A DNA stretch of 64,000 nucleotides from Acidovorax sp. 107 (GCF_003058055.1 NZ_QBTZ01000001.1:994501-1058500); one strand, 5' to 3'; shown: positions 19,834-31,594, numbered from the stretch's first letter. Numbers and translations: made by a program. The notes: generated by a model from the sequence alone, not told the origin.

Positions 19834-21494
19834 GAAGGGTTGTCCAGCAAGGGCAGTTGCAGCGTGATGCGCAGGCCGCCGAGGGGAGAGGGTTCGGCCG
19901 TCAGTGTGCCGCTGTGGGCGAGCACGATGGCGCGGCAGATCGCCAGGCCCAGGCCCGAGCCGCCGTGGTCGCGGTTGCGCGAGGTTTCTGCGCGGTACAG
20001 GCGGTCAAAGATGCGGGGCAGCTCGTGCGCGGGCACACCGGGTGCGCTGTCGTCCAGCTGCACCTGCAGCTGCGGGACTCCATCGGCCGGTGGCAGCAGG
20101 CGTGCCGCAATGCGCAGCAGGCCGCCCGCGTCGGTGTAGCGCAGGCTGTTTTCCAGCAGGTTCAAAAACACCTGGTGCAGTTGCTGCGCGTCGCCGCGCA
20201 CCAGGGGCGCGGGCTGAGCAGTCCCCTGTGCGGTCAAGGCGTCCAGGCCGGTGGTGTCGACATCAATCCCTGCCTGCGCCAGACGGGGGCGCATGGAGGC
20301 TAGCGCCTCGGCCAGCAGCGACAGCGGGTGAACGGGCACCTGGGCCGAGGGGGCGCTGGTGCCCACTACATCCAGGCTGGCGCGCAGGTCGCCCACGAGC
20401 TGGATCAGCCGCATCACCTGCCGGTGCAGGCGCAGCGCGGTCTTGTCGTCAAAGGGGCGGATGCCGTCCTGCACAGCCTCGATCTCGGCGCGCATGGCGG
20501 CCAGGGGCGTGCGCAGCTCGTGGGCCACGTCGCCCAGCCACTGGCGGCGGCTGGCCTCGATGCTGCCCAGCTGTTCGGCCATGGTGTTGAAGGTGCGGGC
20601 CAGCTGGGCTAGTTCGTCGTTGCCGTGCACGGGCACGCGGGTGTGCAGGTGGCCCTGCGCAATGCCGCGCGCCCCGGTGGCCAGCGCTTCGACCGGAGCG
20701 AGCCAGCGCCGTGCGAGCCAGCCCGACAGCAGCAATGCCAGCGCCAGACCGGCGAGGCCGGTCCACGCCACAAAGCCCAGGTGCTGGGCCAGAAAGGCCT
20801 GATCGGCCTCGCTGCGCACGCCCTGGGGCGGAGCAAGCACCAGGTGACCAATGACCTGGCCGTTGGCGCCGCGCAGTGCCAGGCGGGCGCCCCAGGGCTG
20901 GGGCGGAGTGCCTGCGACCAGCTGGTCTTGCGCGTCCAGCAGGCCCAGGCGGGGGTAGATGTCATCCGGGTGGCGCTGGGGGGGCGCGGGGCGGCGGTCT
21001 AAGGGGCGCAGGCTATCGGGTGGACGGGGTGGCAGGCCGTTGCTGGCGGCCATACCAATGTCACTGCCACTGTGACTGCCCGGAGGGGTGTGGGCCATGC
21101 CGGACGGCTCCAACGCGAGGTCCGGTGGCAAGGGGGGGGCTGCGAACGGCGCTGTGCCTGTGCGGTCAGGGGGAGATCCGTTCGCGGGGCGTGCGCTGCC
21201 CGGTCCGCGCGGGCCGCCGCCAGGGTGGGTCAGCAAACCCCACAGGGCAGCCTGCCCACGCAGGCTGTCCCAGCCGCCCGTCTGTGTGTGGTGGGACTGC
21301 AGGCGCTCGGCCAGCCAGTCCATGCGGGCCAGCTCGATCTCGGCGACATACGGCCCCAGGCCTCGCTGCAGGCCCAGGCGCGAGAACCCTACAAAGATCA
21401 GCAGCAGCGTCAGCAGCAGCGCGGCCAGGGCGATGAAGGCTTTGCGGTGCAGCGTCAGGTGGGGCACGGGGACGAGGGAGCGCAGGGGCGGCAT
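19830..21494 (-). CDS. Two-component sensor histidine kinase (BaeS-like)
   Basis: It has 554 residues. Membrane segments are near 19-39 and 241-261, and they bracket a periplasmic region of about 200 residues. The middle of that region (about 91-180) is very rich in Pro and Gly. HAMP covers about 262-313. The phospho-acceptor is His325 in DVAHELRTP, with the N box at Asn449 and G2 box GGSGLGLA near 511-518. The first G box reads DSAPG rather than the usual DNGPG. The Pro-rich stretch is unlike standard BaeS sensors and looks disordered. It starts 6 bp after the small secreted gene and is probably co-transcribed with it. Confidence 0.93.
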   Translation of the reverse strand: MPPLRSLVPVPHLTLHRKAFIALAALLLTLLLIFVGFSRLGLQRGLGPYVAEIELARMDWLAERLQSHHTQTGGWDSLRGQAALWGLLTHPGGGPRGPGSARPANGSPPDRTGTAPFAAPPLPPDLALEPSGMAHTPPGSHSGSDIGMAASNGLPPRPPDSLRPLDRRPAPPQRHPDDIYPRLGLLDAQDQLVAGTPPQPWGARLALRGANGQVIGHLVLAPPQGVRSEADQAFLAQHLGFVAWTGLAGLALALLLSGWLARRWLAPVEALATGARGIAQGHLHTRVPVHGNDELAQLARTFNTMAEQLGSIEASRRQWLGDVAHELRTPLAAMRAEIEAVQDGIRPFDDKTALRLHRQVMRLIQLVGDLRASLDVVGTSAPSAQVPVHPLSLLAEALASMRPRLAQAGIDVDTTGLDALTAQGTAQPAPLVRGDAQQLHQVFLNLLENSLRYTDAGGLLRIAARLLPPADGVPQLQVQLDDSAPGVPAHELPRIFDRLYRAETSRNRDHGGSGLGLAICRAIVLAHSGTLTAEPSPLGGLRITLQLPLLDNPS

Positions 21495-21500
21495 GGTGGG

Positions 21501-21779
21501 TCAGCGGGCGGGGGGCGGGCCACCCGCGCCGGGGCCACCGGGCCCGCCAGCGGGCATGGCCACCAGGGTGCTGTCCATTGTGCGGCAAGTGCCTGCCAGG
21601 GTTTTGCCATCGGGCATGGTGAGCGTGACGGAGGCGCCTTCGGTCTTGCCCTTGCAGGCGGCGTAGGCCTCTGGGGGCGGCGCGGGCGGCGTGCCGCGGG
21701 CGGGCTGGGCGTGGCTGGGGGTTGCGGCGGCCAGGGAGATCAGAGCCAGGCTGGCGAGAAGGGTGTGAATCTGGTGCAT
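21501..21779 (-). CDS. Small secreted protein upstream of the sensor kinase
   Basis: From the ATG at 21779 the 92-residue product has a signal peptide ending near ATPSHA-QPA. It then has a Pro-rich spacer, a core (ACKGKTEGASVTLTMPDGK then GTCRTM) and a Gly/Pro-rich tail. The core resembles small secreted proteins built on ACxGKxxG...GTC, but with only two Cys left. The 6-bp gap to the kinase suggests it is part of the signalling unit, perhaps as a periplasmic accessory or the sensed factor. The frame extends upstream to 21863 without a credible start. Confidence 0.75.
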   Translation of the reverse strand: MHQIHTLLASLALISLAAATPSHAQPARGTPPAPPPEAYAACKGKTEGASVTLTMPDGKTLAGTCRTMDSTLVAMPAGGPGGPGAGGPPPAR

Positions 21780-21822
21780 GGTGTGCCTTAGAAAAGAGCG
21801 AAAGAAGCGATGGTGAGGGGGC

Positions 21823-22701
21823 TCAGACCGCGATCGAGATCGTGATGTTGGCGGAGTAGCCACCGCCGGAGTTGGCCTGCATGGTGGTCATCTCCAGATC
21901 GGTGCCGTCGCTGAACACGTTGTCGGTGGCGAAGGTGATGGAGGCCAGGTTGCGCACGCTGGCGCTGTAGCCGGAATTGGCGCTGTAAATGCTGCCGAGC
22001 AGTGCGGTGGGGAAGGCCAGCTGCGTAGTCTTGATCTTGTTGGCCGCCTTGGTGGCCGATGCCAGCGTGGGGTAGATCTCCAGGTGCATGTGTGGCATGC
22101 GGCCCGAGTAACAGCCGGGCACGATGGTGGTGAAGGTCACGGTGCCATTGGCATCCGTAGCCTGCACGCCGCGCAGGTAGTTGTCGGCGATGTTGTTGGA
22201 GGTGTAGACCGAGTAGTTGCCGTCTTGCGTGCAATGCCACAGGTAGATGGCGTACCCAGACAGCGGTGCGCAGCTGGCCTTGGTGTTGGTGAGCGTGATG
22301 GTGATGGACAGCGGCACCCCACTGACTTGGGTGGATGAACCCACCGAGCTGCGGATGTCCGAACGCACGATGCCGCTGAGCGCGAGCACGTTGTAGGTGT
22401 TGCTGCTGGCCGTGGAGCCGTCGGCAGGGTAGGGGCCGGCGGTTTCCTCGGGCACGACGGAACAGGTGGTGGTTGTGCCGGTGCCCGTGCTGGTGCCCGA
22501 TCCGGTGCTGGACCCGGAGTCGGTGCTGGTGCTAGTGCTGTCGCTACTGCCGCCGCAGCCCCACAGGGTGGCGACGCTCAGGGAGCCGAGCGCGCTCAAT
22601 GCTAGGCGACGGCTGGTGGCGGTGCGCGTGGACGGGGAGTCTTCCGCAGCGGGTGCTGGCGCCGTGGCAGCGGTCGGAGAGAGAGAGGGCAGAGGGGGCA
22701 T
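21823..22701 (-). CDS. Intradiol ring-cleavage dioxygenase-like exported protein
   Basis: This 292-residue protein starts at the ATG at 22701, which has a strong AAGGAG site. A Tat-like SRRLALSALGSL and a Cys within LWGCGG (about residue 50) suggest export and possibly lipid attachment. A Ser/Thr/Gly-rich linker of about 30 residues follows. The C-terminal domain is of the protocatechuate 3,4-dioxygenase type. Candidate Fe ligands are Tyr in GPYPADG, Tyr in WHCTQDGNYS or nearby, and the His pair in MPHMHLEIYP. Cytoplasmic aromatic dioxygenases lack such an export region. The substrate is unknown and no aromatic-pathway genes are adjacent. Confidence 0.85.
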   Translation of the reverse strand: MPPLPSLSPTAATAPAPAAEDSPSTRTATSRRLALSALGSLSVATLWGCGGSSDSTSTSTDSGSSTGSGTSTGTGTTTTCSVVPEETAGPYPADGSTASSNTYNVLALSGIVRSDIRSSVGSSTQVSGVPLSITITLTNTKASCAPLSGYAIYLWHCTQDGNYSVYTSNNIADNYLRGVQATDANGTVTFTTIVPGCYSGRMPHMHLEIYPTLASATKAANKIKTTQLAFPTALLGSIYSANSGYSASVRNLASITFATDNVFSDGTDLEMTTMQANSGGGYSANITISIAV

Positions 22702-22806
22702 GGATTTCTCCTTCGGGTGGGTCTGCACCGCACTGTGCCTACCGATTGAGGAGAAATCTGGGAGCGCTCAGGGCGCTGAATGCCGAAGCGTGTTTACTTC
22801 AAATTT

Positions 22807-22852
22807 GATAGCTATCAGCGCATATGCGACTGGCACTATTGGCACTTTTGAC
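22807..22852 (+). repeat. Dispersed 46-bp element, copy 4
   Basis: It begins GATAGC, has CGCAT and GCACT in the shared columns, and ends CTTTTGAC. It aligns ungapped to the other copies. It is 62 bp from the stop codon of the UPF0114-type gene that converges on it. Confidence 0.78.
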
Positions 22853-22914
22853 TGATATTCTGGTGCCCGGGGCTCCCCCCGCGTTGCCGGGGAGCCTGGG
22901 GACCGTCGCCGTGC

Positions 22915-23514
22915 TCAGTGGCTGTCCGACGAGTGCGACATCAGCCGGTCGGTCAGCGCAATCGCCAGGGCGCTGAGCAAGAACACCACATGGATGATGG
23001 TCTGCCACATCAGCACCTTGAGGTCGTAGTTGGCGGCGTTGATGAAGGTCTTGAGCAGGTGGATGGAGCTGATGCCGATGATGGCGGTGGCCAGCTTGAC
23101 CTTGAGCACCGAGGCATTCACATGGCTCAGCCACTCGGGCTGGTCAGGGTGGTCTTCGAGGTGCAGGCGCGAGACGAAGGTCTCGTAGCCGCCCACGATC
23201 ACCATGATCAGCAGGTTGGAGATCATGACCACGTCGATCAGCGCCAGCACCACCAGCATGATGATGGTTTCGTTGAGTGCTGTGACCTGGAAATCGCTCT
23301 TGTAACCAATGCTGGACACCAGGCTTTGCAGGGCTGCGGCGTTGCCAAAGGCGGCCTCGATCAGGTGCACCAGCTCCACCCAGAAATGGAACACATACAC
23401 CGCCTGCGCCAGGATCAGGCCCAGGTACAGCGGCAATTGCAGCCACCGGCTGGCGAAGATCATCGAAGGCAGGGGGCGCAGTGGCGCGGGGGGCTTGTGT
23501 TGGGGAGAGGACAT
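22915..23514 (-). CDS. UPF0114 / TIGR00645-type (YqhA-like) membrane protein
   Basis: The 199-residue protein has three or four hydrophobic segments (about 25-47, 80-110, 140-160, 170-190) and the family segment [15 protein letters not shown] recognise it as the YqhA/TIGR00645 group; its biochemical function is not known to me. The ATG at 23514 gives a normal length. The frame upstream to 23571 adds residues with no family support. It reads divergently from acs with 258 bp between the starts. Confidence 0.88.
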   Translation of the reverse strand: MSSPQHKPPAPLRPLPSMIFASRWLQLPLYLGLILAQAVYVFHFWVELVHLIEAAFGNAAALQSLVSSIGYKSDFQVTALNETIIMLVVLALIDVVMISNLLIMVIVGGYETFVSRLHLEDHPDQPEWLSHVNASVLKVKLATAIIGISSIHLLKTFINAANYDLKVLMWQTIIHVVFLLSALAIALTDRLMSHSSDSH

Positions 23515-23772
23515 GGCACTCGCAAAGGGTTGCAGGAGGCGCGATTTTAGGGGGCCAGCATGTCCCTGCAATGGCAGGTGGGTCTGGGCATTTCAGGCCC
23601 GTGCCCTTGGCCGGGAACGACCTCGCCACCAGCGTGGGGGTGACCGCTCCGTCTGCAGCAGGCAGGCCGCGATGGCGTACTCTGTAAGCTTCGCGCCAGT
23701 CAGTGGCCTGTAAGTGCCGCGCCCGACAGTACCGCCCAATTCCAATTCCCATTAGATCCAGGAGACAACACC

Positions 23773-25767
23773 ATGAGTGCGCCCACATCCGCCATCGAGT
23801 CCGTGCTGGTTGAGAACCGCGTGTTCCCGCCCTCGGACGCCATTGTCAAAGCCGCGCGCGTGTCCGGCATGGCGGGCTATGAGGCGCTGTGTGCCGAAGC
23901 CGAGAAGGACTTCGAGGGCTTCTGGGCGCGCCAGGCGCAGGGCAACCTGCAGTGGACCAAACCCTTTACGCGCACGCTGGACGAGTCCAACGCGCCGTTT
24001 TTCCAGTGGTTTGCCGACGGTGAACTCAACGCGTCGGCCAACTGCCTGGACCGCCACATCGGCACCCCCACCGAGAACAAGACGGCCATCATCTTTGAAG
24101 CCGACGATGGCACCGTTACCAACATCACCTACAAAGAGCTGCTGGCCCGCGTGAGCCAGTTTGCCAACGCGCTCAAGGCCCACGGCGTGGCCAAGGGCGA
24201 CCGCGTTCTGATCTACATGCCCATGACCATCGAGGGCGTGATTGCCATGCAGGCCTGCGCCCGCATTGGCGCCACGCACAGTGTGGTGTTTGGTGGCTTC
24301 AGCGCCAAGGCGGTGCACGAACGCATCATCGACGCTGGTGCAGTGGCCGTGATCACCGCGAACTACCAGATGCGCGGCGGCAAGGAGCTGCCGCTCAAGG
24401 CGATCATCGACGAGGCTCTGGCGATGGGCGGTTGCGACACCCTCCGCAACGTGTTTGTCTACCAGCGCACGGCCACGGCGTGCAACATGGTGGCCGGACG
24501 CGACAAGACCTTTGCCGAAGCCCTGGCAGGCCAAAGCACAGAATGTGCCCCGGTGGCCGTGGGTGCCGAGCACCCGCTGTTCATCCTGTACACCAGCGGC
24601 TCCACCGGCAAGCCCAAGGGCGTGCAGCACAGCACCGGTGGCTACCTGCTGTGGGCCAAGATGACCATGGACTGGACGTTCGACCTGCGCGCCGAAGACG
24701 TGTTCTGGTGCACGGCCGACATCGGCTGGATCACTGGCCACACCTACGTGGCCTATGGCCCGCTGGCGGCAGGCGCCACGCAGATCATCTTTGAAGGCAT
24801 CCCCACCTTCCCGAACGCAGGCCGCTTCTGGCAAATGATCGAGCGCCACAAGTGCACCATCTTCTACACTGCCCCTACCGCCATCCGCTCGCTCATCAAG
24901 GCGGCCGAAGCCGACGAGGCGGTGCACCCTGCACGCTCCGACCTGTCGAGCCTGCGCATCCTGGGCAGCGTGGGCGAGCCCATCAACCCAGAAGCCTGGA
25001 TGTGGTACCACAAGAACGTGGGTGGCGAGCGTTGCCCCATCGTGGACACCTTCTGGCAAACCGAGACGGGCGGCCACGTCATCACCCCGCTGCCCGGCGC
25101 CACACCGCTGGTCCCCGGCAGCTGCACGCTGCCCCTGCCTGGCATCACCGCCGCCATCGTGGACGAGATGGGCAACGATGTGCCCAATGGCTCGGGGGGC
25201 ATTCTGGTCATCAAGAAGCCCTGGCCCAGCATGATCCGCACCATCTGGAACGACCCCGAGCGTTTCAAGAAGAGCTACTTCCCTGAAGAACTCAAGGGCT
25301 ACTACCTGGCCGGTGACGGCGCCGTGCGCAGTGCCGACCGGGGTTACTTCCGCATCACCGGCCGCATTGATGACGTTCTGAACGTGTCGGGCCATCGCAT
25401 GGGCACGATGGAGATCGAATCGGCCCTGGTGTCCAAGACCGATCTGGTGGCCGAAGCCGCCGTGGTGGGCCGCCCTGATGATGTGACGGGCGAGGCCATT
25501 TGCGCGTTTGTGGTGCTCAAGCGCTCGCGCCCCACGGGCGAAGAAGCCAAGCAGATCGCCAACGAGCTGCGCAACTGGGTGGCCAAGGAAATCGGCCCCA
25601 TTGCCAAGCCCAAGGACATCCGCTTTGGCGACAACCTGCCCAAGACCCGCAGCGGCAAGATCATGCGCCGCCTGCTGCGCAGCATTGCCAAGGGCGAGGC
25701 CATTACCCAGGACACCAGCACGCTGGAAAATCCCGCAATCCTGGATCAATTGGCCAAGGCCAATTGA
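23773..25767 (+). CDS. acs: Acetate--CoA ligase (acetyl-CoA synthetase)
   Basis: This 664-residue AMP-forming ligase activates acetate to acetyl-CoA via acetyl-AMP. The P-loop-like motif [14 protein letters not shown], the Acs hallmark [20 protein letters not shown] and the C-terminal lysine motif TRSGKIMRR (site of regulatory acetylation in the family) are all present. AGGAGA precedes the ATG by 8 bases. Length and motifs favour acetate over propionate, though a propionate role is not excluded. The stop codon lies inside a 36-bp palindrome. Confidence 0.96.
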   Translation: MSAPTSAIESVLVENRVFPPSDAIVKAARVSGMAGYEALCAEAEKDFEGFWARQAQGNLQWTKPFTRTLDESNAPFFQWFADGELNASANCLDRHIGTPTENKTAIIFEADDGTVTNITYKELLARVSQFANALKAHGVAKGDRVLIYMPMTIEGVIAMQACARIGATHSVVFGGFSAKAVHERIIDAGAVAVITANYQMRGGKELPLKAIIDEALAMGGCDTLRNVFVYQRTATACNMVAGRDKTFAEALAGQSTECAPVAVGAEHPLFILYTSGSTGKPKGVQHSTGGYLLWAKMTMDWTFDLRAEDVFWCTADIGWITGHTYVAYGPLAAGATQIIFEGIPTFPNAGRFWQMIERHKCTIFYTAPTAIRSLIKAAEADEAVHPARSDLSSLRILGSVGEPINPEAWMWYHKNVGGERCPIVDTFWQTETGGHVITPLPGATPLVPGSCTLPLPGITAAIVDEMGNDVPNGSGGILVIKKPWPSMIRTIWNDPERFKKSYFPEELKGYYLAGDGAVRSADRGYFRITGRIDDVLNVSGHRMGTMEIESALVSKTDLVAEAAVVGRPDDVTGEAICAFVVLKRSRPTGEEAKQIANELRNWVAKEIGPIAKPKDIRFGDNLPKTRSGKIMRRLLRSIAKGEAITQDTSTLENPAILDQLAKAN

Positions 25768-25774
25768 TCCAGGA
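25739..25774 (+). repeat. 36-bp palindrome across the acs stop codon
   Basis: Two perfect 17-bp arms (25739-25755 and 25758-25774, TCCTGGATCAATTGGCC and its complement) are separated by AA only. The left arm and the spacer encode the last acs codons, and the stop TGA lies in the right arm. No T-run follows. It could form a very stable mRNA hairpin or a cruciform, or bind a dimeric protein. Confidence 0.85.
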
Positions 25775-26041
25775 GGCGCCGTGCAGCGGCGCCAGCGCGC
25801 GGCGCTCGCCGGTTTGGGGACACTCATATCGCGCCGCGATGTGACGTGGCCACAAACCCGTTGATCACCCCGGTACGTGATCGAAGCAGTGGGCCCGTTC
25901 ACCCGGCGGGCCCGCAGCGCGCTTTGTAGGACGCAATCTCCAATTACTCCTCTGGAGCGTGTGAATCCCTGCGCATGCGTTACAACGGCAGCATGGCGTG
26001 GTCGGTCATCGTGACCGGGTGCCGTTGACCGGAGATTTCAC

Positions 26042-26515
26042 ATGCAACTGCGTTCCTTCGTTTTGCTGCTGACCGTGCTGGCCATCGCCGCACTGGCCGC
26101 CCTGAACTGGTCCACGCTGGCGGCTCCCTCCCTCGTATCGCTGGGTGTGGTGTCGTTTGAAGCACCCCTCGGCCTGCTGATGCTGGCACTTACCACGTTG
26201 CTGGGTATTTTCTTCTTGGCCTATGTGTTGTCGCTGCAGGGATCGGTGCTGCTCGAAACCCGCCGCCACACCAAAGAAATGCAGGTGCAGCGCGAACTGG
26301 CCGATAAGGCCGAGGCGTCCCGCTTCACGGAGCTGCGTGCCTTTCTGGAGGCCCAGCACAGCCAAGCCCATGCAGCCGTGCTGGCGCGTCTGGACCACCT
26401 GGAAGCCCGCCTCGCCGCGCGCGCCGAGGAGTCGGACAACACCACGGCGGCCTATGTCGGCCAGCTGGAGCAGCAATTGCGCTCCCGCCATGCGCTGGGT
26501 ACGCCCGTCGTTTAG
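26042..26515 (+). CDS. LapA-domain-like inner-membrane protein
   Basis: The 157-residue product has two hydrophobic segments (about 5-22 and 40-65) followed by a charged, Ala/Glu/Arg-rich region (about 75-145) likely to be a coiled coil. This two-helix plus coiled-coil layout is that of LapA/YciS-type proteins, which act in envelope assembly in other proteobacteria. A GGAG site is about 8 bases before the ATG. A bidirectional terminator follows. The assignment is by topology more than by motif. Confidence 0.7.
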   Translation: MQLRSFVLLLTVLAIAALAALNWSTLAAPSLVSLGVVSFEAPLGLLMLALTTLLGIFFLAYVLSLQGSVLLETRRHTKEMQVQRELADKAEASRFTELRAFLEAQHSQAHAAVLARLDHLEARLAARAEESDNTTAAYVGQLEQQLRSRHALGTPVV

Positions 26516-26582
26516 ATCTGCAGGTCTGCCTGGCGCAGATTCCTGCGCTCCTGGCACCCCAGCTACAAAGCGCTTGGGCACA

Positions 26583-26616
26583 AAAAAAGCCGCGTCATAG
26601 GGTGCGCGGCTTTTTT
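26583..26616 (+). terminator. Bidirectional terminator between lapA-like and cytochrome c genes
   Basis: AAAAAAGCCGCG (26583-26594) pairs with CGCGGCTTTTTT (26605-26616) across a 10-base loop. A-run and T-run flank the GC stem, so it can end both convergent transcripts. Confidence 0.9.
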
Positions 26617-26663
26617 ATGGGTCCTTTCGGGCATCAAACCCGGAACCCTTTGGCTGCAGCCAA

Positions 26664-26969
26664 TTATTTCTGCGTCAGCACCCAAGCGGCCAGCTTCTTG
26701 GCTTCAGCATCATTCACTTGGGCGTTGGCGGGCATGGGCACCGGGCCCCACACACCAGAGCCGCCCTTGATGATCTTGGCAGCCAGCTTGTCCACGGCGT
26801 CCTTTTGGCCAGCGTACTTGGCGGCTACATCCTTGTAGGCAGGCCCCACCAGTTTCTTGTCCACTGCGTGGCAAGCCATGCAGTTCTTGGAGGTGGCCAA
26901 GGCCAAGTCGGCCATCGCGGGTGCCGCAACCGACAGCGTCAAGGCAAGGGTGATCAGGGAACGCTTCAT
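26664..26969 (-). CDS. Small periplasmic class I cytochrome c (c551/c552 type)
   Basis: The 101-residue precursor has a signal peptide cleaved near PAMA-DLA (residue 20). The haem motif is CMACH (Cys30, Cys33, His34). Met79 in PVPMPAN is the likely sixth ligand. The mature size of about 81 residues fits c551-type electron carriers that donate to oxidases or nitrite reductases. AGGAAAT lies before the ATG. Its redox partner is not encoded nearby. Confidence 0.93.
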   Translation of the reverse strand: MKRSLITLALTLSVAAPAMADLALATSKNCMACHAVDKKLVGPAYKDVAAKYAGQKDAVDKLAAKIIKGGSGVWGPVPMPANAQVNDAEAKKLAAWVLTQK

Positions 26970-27084
26970 GGTGGGATTTCCTGTGGTTGAGTTACAGTGC
27001 TTTTAATGCGATTGTAGTGACTTGGGTTGACACGAAGTTGTCCCCGGTCAATCCCGCTTTTCGCGGCATTCTTTGGAGAGAGCG

Positions 27085-27327
27085 ATGTATCTGCTGGGTC
27101 TGTCCCTTCTCGTGCTGGCACTGAAATATTTTGAAATTGGTCCCGTGGCCAACTGGTCCTGGTGGTGGGTGATGGCACCCTTCGGGGCCACGGCCTTGTG
27201 GTGGGCCTGGGCCGATTCCACCGGTTACACCAAGCGCAAGGCCATGGAGAAGATGGATCAGCGAAAGAAAGACCGCATCAACAAGAACAAGGAAGCTCTG
27301 GGCATTGCCCCCCGCAAACCGCGTTGA
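27085..27327 (+). CDS. Small Trp-rich membrane-anchored protein (TIGR04438-like)
   Basis: The 80-residue product has a hydrophobic N-terminus with clustered tryptophans (NWSWWWVMAPFG, then LWWAWADSTGYTKRKAM) and a very basic C-terminal tail (MDQRKKDRINKNKEALG). I recall this as a small betaproteobacterial family of unknown function; the family name is from memory. GGAGAG lies 8 bases before the ATG at 27085. A strong terminator follows, so it is a single-gene unit. Confidence 0.8.
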   Translation: MYLLGLSLLVLALKYFEIGPVANWSWWWVMAPFGATALWWAWADSTGYTKRKAMEKMDQRKKDRINKNKEALGIAPRKPR

Positions 27328-27417
27328 AGGCGGTTGCAGGGACTGCTTGGCAAGGCTCACACGGGCCTGCGGTGCGTTTGCTTTCGCCCGCCCGTCCGTG
27401 TCTCAATAGCCAAAGTC

Positions 27418-27452
27418 AAAGCCCGCAGCGCATCTTGTGCTGCGGGCTTTTG
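27418..27452 (+). terminator. Rho-independent terminator after the Trp-rich gene
   Basis: A 12-bp stem (AAAGCCCGCAGC at 27418-27429 with GCTGCGGGCTTT at 27439-27450) and a 9-base loop are followed by TG. It also lies downstream of the convergent ilvD gene, whose stop is at 27529. Confidence 0.85.
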
Positions 27453-27528
27453 TTATGCGCCGCGGCTTTGGTGCCGAAAAGGCGCCGGGTTGCGCCGTTG
27501 TGTCACACCCGACTGTGCTGGGCTGTGA

Positions 27529-29232
<1,704 letters not shown>

Positions 29233-29478
29233 CGTGGGGCGTCCTGGTGTCGGGTTGGGGGGCTGGAGCGGAATGGATCATTCTGCCAGCGCCGTCGCAG
29301 TGCGTGGGGTCTGCCCCCGCAATCCCCAACCCCGCCGCCCCGTGCGGGCCCAGAGGGCTGGGCGATAATTGACAGGTTTGCCCCCGGCACGGCTCAAGAG
29401 GTTGGTTGCACGGGTGCGCGAGGGGCCTTTATTCCGGCGGCCCGCTTCCCTTCCAGCGATTTTTCAGAAGCCAGCACG

Positions 29479-31338
29479 ATGCCCATCTACCGTTCCAAAA
29501 CCTCCACCGCCGGTCGCAACATGGCAGGCGCGCGTTCCCTGTGGCGCGCCACCGGCATGAAAGACGATGACTTCAGCAAGCCGATCATCGCGGTGGTCAA
29601 TTCGTTCACCCAGTTCGTGCCCGGCCACGTGCACCTGAAGGACCTGGGCCAGCTGGTGGCCCGCGAGATCGAAGCCGCTGGCGGCGTGGCCAAGGAGTTC
29701 AACACCATCGCCGTGGACGACGGCATTGCCATGGGCCACGACGGCATGCTGTATTCGCTGCCCAGCCGCGACATCATTGCCGACTCGGTCGAGTACATGG
29801 TCAGCGCGCACTGCGCCGACGCCATGGTCTGCATCTCCAACTGCGACAAGATCACCCCCGGCATGTTGATGGCCGCCATGCGGCTGAACATCCCGGTGAT
29901 CTTCGTTTCGGGCGGCCCCATGGAAGCGGGCAAGACCCGCCTGGCCAACCCGGTCACCAAGGTCATGGAGTTCAAGAAGCTCGACCTGGTGGACGCGATG
30001 GTGATTGCCGCCGACACCAACTACTCCGACGCCGACGTGGCCGAGGTCGAGCGTTCGGCCTGCCCCACCTGCGGCTCGTGCTCGGGCATGTTCACCGCCA
30101 ACTCCATGAACTGCCTGACGGAGGCGCTGGGCCTGTCGCTGCCCGGCAATGGCACGGTGGTGGCCACCCACGCTGACCGCGAACAGCTCTTCAAGCGCGC
30201 TGGTCGCCGCATCGTGGAAATCGCCAAGCAGTATTACGAGCAGGACGACGAACGGGTGCTGCCCCGCTCGGTGGGCTTCAAGGCGTTTGAAAACGCCATG
30301 ACACTGGACATCGCCATGGGCGGCTCCACCAACACCATCCTGCACCTGCTGGCCATTGCGAGCGAAGCGGAGATTCCGTTCACGATGGCCGACATCGACC
30401 GTCTCTCGCGCGTTGTGCCGCAGCTGTGCAAGGTGGCGCCCAACACCAACAAGTACCACATCGAAGACGTGCACCGCGCTGGCGGCATCATGGCCATCCT
30501 GGGCGAGCTGGACCGTGCAGGCAAGCTGCACACTGACGTGCCCACCGTGCACACCGCCACGCTGAAAGACGCGCTGGACCAGTGGGACATCGTGCGCACG
30601 CAGGACGATGCTGTGCGCACCTTCTACATGGCCGGCCCCGCTGGCGTGCCCACGCAGGTGGCGTTCAGCCAGAACACCCGCTGGCCTAGCCTGGACCTGG
30701 ACCGTGCCGAGGGCTGCATCCGCTCGTACGACCACGCCTTCAGCAAGGAAGGCGGCCTGGCCGTGCTGACAGGCAACATCGCTGTGGACGGCTGCGTGGT
30801 CAAGTCGGCCGGTGTGGACGAAAGCATCCTGGTGTTCGAGGGCACGGCCCACGTGACGGAGTCGCAGGACGAGGCCGTGGCCAACATCCTGGCCGACAAG
30901 GTCAAGGCCGGTGACGTGGTCATCGTGCGCTACGAAGGCCCCAAGGGCGGCCCCGGCATGCAAGAAATGCTCTACCCCACGAGCTACATCAAGTCCAAGG
31001 GCCTGGGCAAGGCCTGCGCGCTGCTGACGGACGGGCGCTTCTCGGGCGGCACCTCGGGCCTGTCGATCGGCCACTGCTCGCCCGAAGCGGCTGCGGGCGG
31101 CGCGATTGGCCTGGTTCAGAACGGCGACCGCATCCGCATCGACATTCCCAACCGCACGATCAATGTGCTGGTGAGCGATGAAGAACTCGCCAAGCGCCGC
31201 GAAGCGCAGAACGCCAAGGGCTGGAAGCCCGCCCAGCCGCGCCCGCGCAAGGTGTCGGCCGCGCTCAAGGCCTATGCCAAGCTGGTGATGTCCGCCGACA
31301 AGGGCGCCGTGCGCGATTTGTCGCTGCTGGACGACTGA
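29479..31338 (+). CDS. ilvD: Dihydroxy-acid dehydratase, long (E. coli) form
   Basis: The 619-residue protein matches the E. coli IlvD type in length and start ([19 protein letters not shown]). Cysteines likely to hold a [4Fe-4S] cluster are Cys122 (SNCDKITPG) and Cys195/198/201 ([14 protein letters not shown]). The position that is Cys58 in the neighbouring short form is Gly-His here. The ATG at 29479 is the correct start; the long open frame upstream on the same strand is a shadow of the divergent gene. A terminator follows 39 bp after the stop. The E. coli-type enzyme is oxygen-labile. Confidence 0.94.
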   Translation: MPIYRSKTSTAGRNMAGARSLWRATGMKDDDFSKPIIAVVNSFTQFVPGHVHLKDLGQLVAREIEAAGGVAKEFNTIAVDDGIAMGHDGMLYSLPSRDIIADSVEYMVSAHCADAMVCISNCDKITPGMLMAAMRLNIPVIFVSGGPMEAGKTRLANPVTKVMEFKKLDLVDAMVIAADTNYSDADVAEVERSACPTCGSCSGMFTANSMNCLTEALGLSLPGNGTVVATHADREQLFKRAGRRIVEIAKQYYEQDDERVLPRSVGFKAFENAMTLDIAMGGSTNTILHLLAIASEAEIPFTMADIDRLSRVVPQLCKVAPNTNKYHIEDVHRAGGIMAILGELDRAGKLHTDVPTVHTATLKDALDQWDIVRTQDDAVRTFYMAGPAGVPTQVAFSQNTRWPSLDLDRAEGCIRSYDHAFSKEGGLAVLTGNIAVDGCVVKSAGVDESILVFEGTAHVTESQDEAVANILADKVKAGDVVIVRYEGPKGGPGMQEMLYPTSYIKSKGLGKACALLTDGRFSGGTSGLSIGHCSPEAAAGGAIGLVQNGDRIRIDIPNRTINVLVSDEELAKRREAQNAKGWKPAQPRPRKVSAALKAYAKLVMSADKGAVRDLSLLDD

Positions 31339-31377
31339 GGGTGGTTTTGCGGGGCCCGGTGCCCTGCTGCCGCTTAG

Positions 31378-31406
31378 AAGCCGCGCCCTGAGAGCGCGGC
31401 TTTTTT
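31378..31406 (+). terminator. Rho-independent terminator after long ilvD
   Basis: AAGCCGCGC (31378-31386) pairs with GCGCGGCTT (31394-31402) across a 7-base loop and is followed by more T. Confidence 0.92.
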
Positions 31407-31423
31407 ATGGGCGCTCTACTTTT

Positions 31424-31469
31424 GATAGCTGTCGACGCATGATGGACTAGCGCTTCCTCGGCTTTTTAT
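31424..31469 (+). repeat. Dispersed 46-bp element, copy 5
   Basis: It begins GATAGC and shares the 15-base block GATGGACTAGCGCTT with copy 7. It ends in a T-run. It lies just beyond the ilvD terminator, 86 bp after the stop codon. It aligns ungapped with all other copies. Confidence 0.82.
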
Positions 31470-31594
31470 TCAAAAACGGGTTGTGTGGCTCCAGCGGATC
31501 GCCCTGGCGCCGCAGTGGCCACCCGGTGGTCTTGCCCGGCGCATGCGGCCCTGCGTACGGGGTCATCGCCAGCGCGGGCACAATACCCGCCACC

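Noticed and set aside
27406..27452. AATAGC followed later by TTTT, as a possible eighth dispersed element
   Set aside because: The TTTT is 3 columns off the register shared by the seven copies, and the sequence is explained by the GC-rich terminator.
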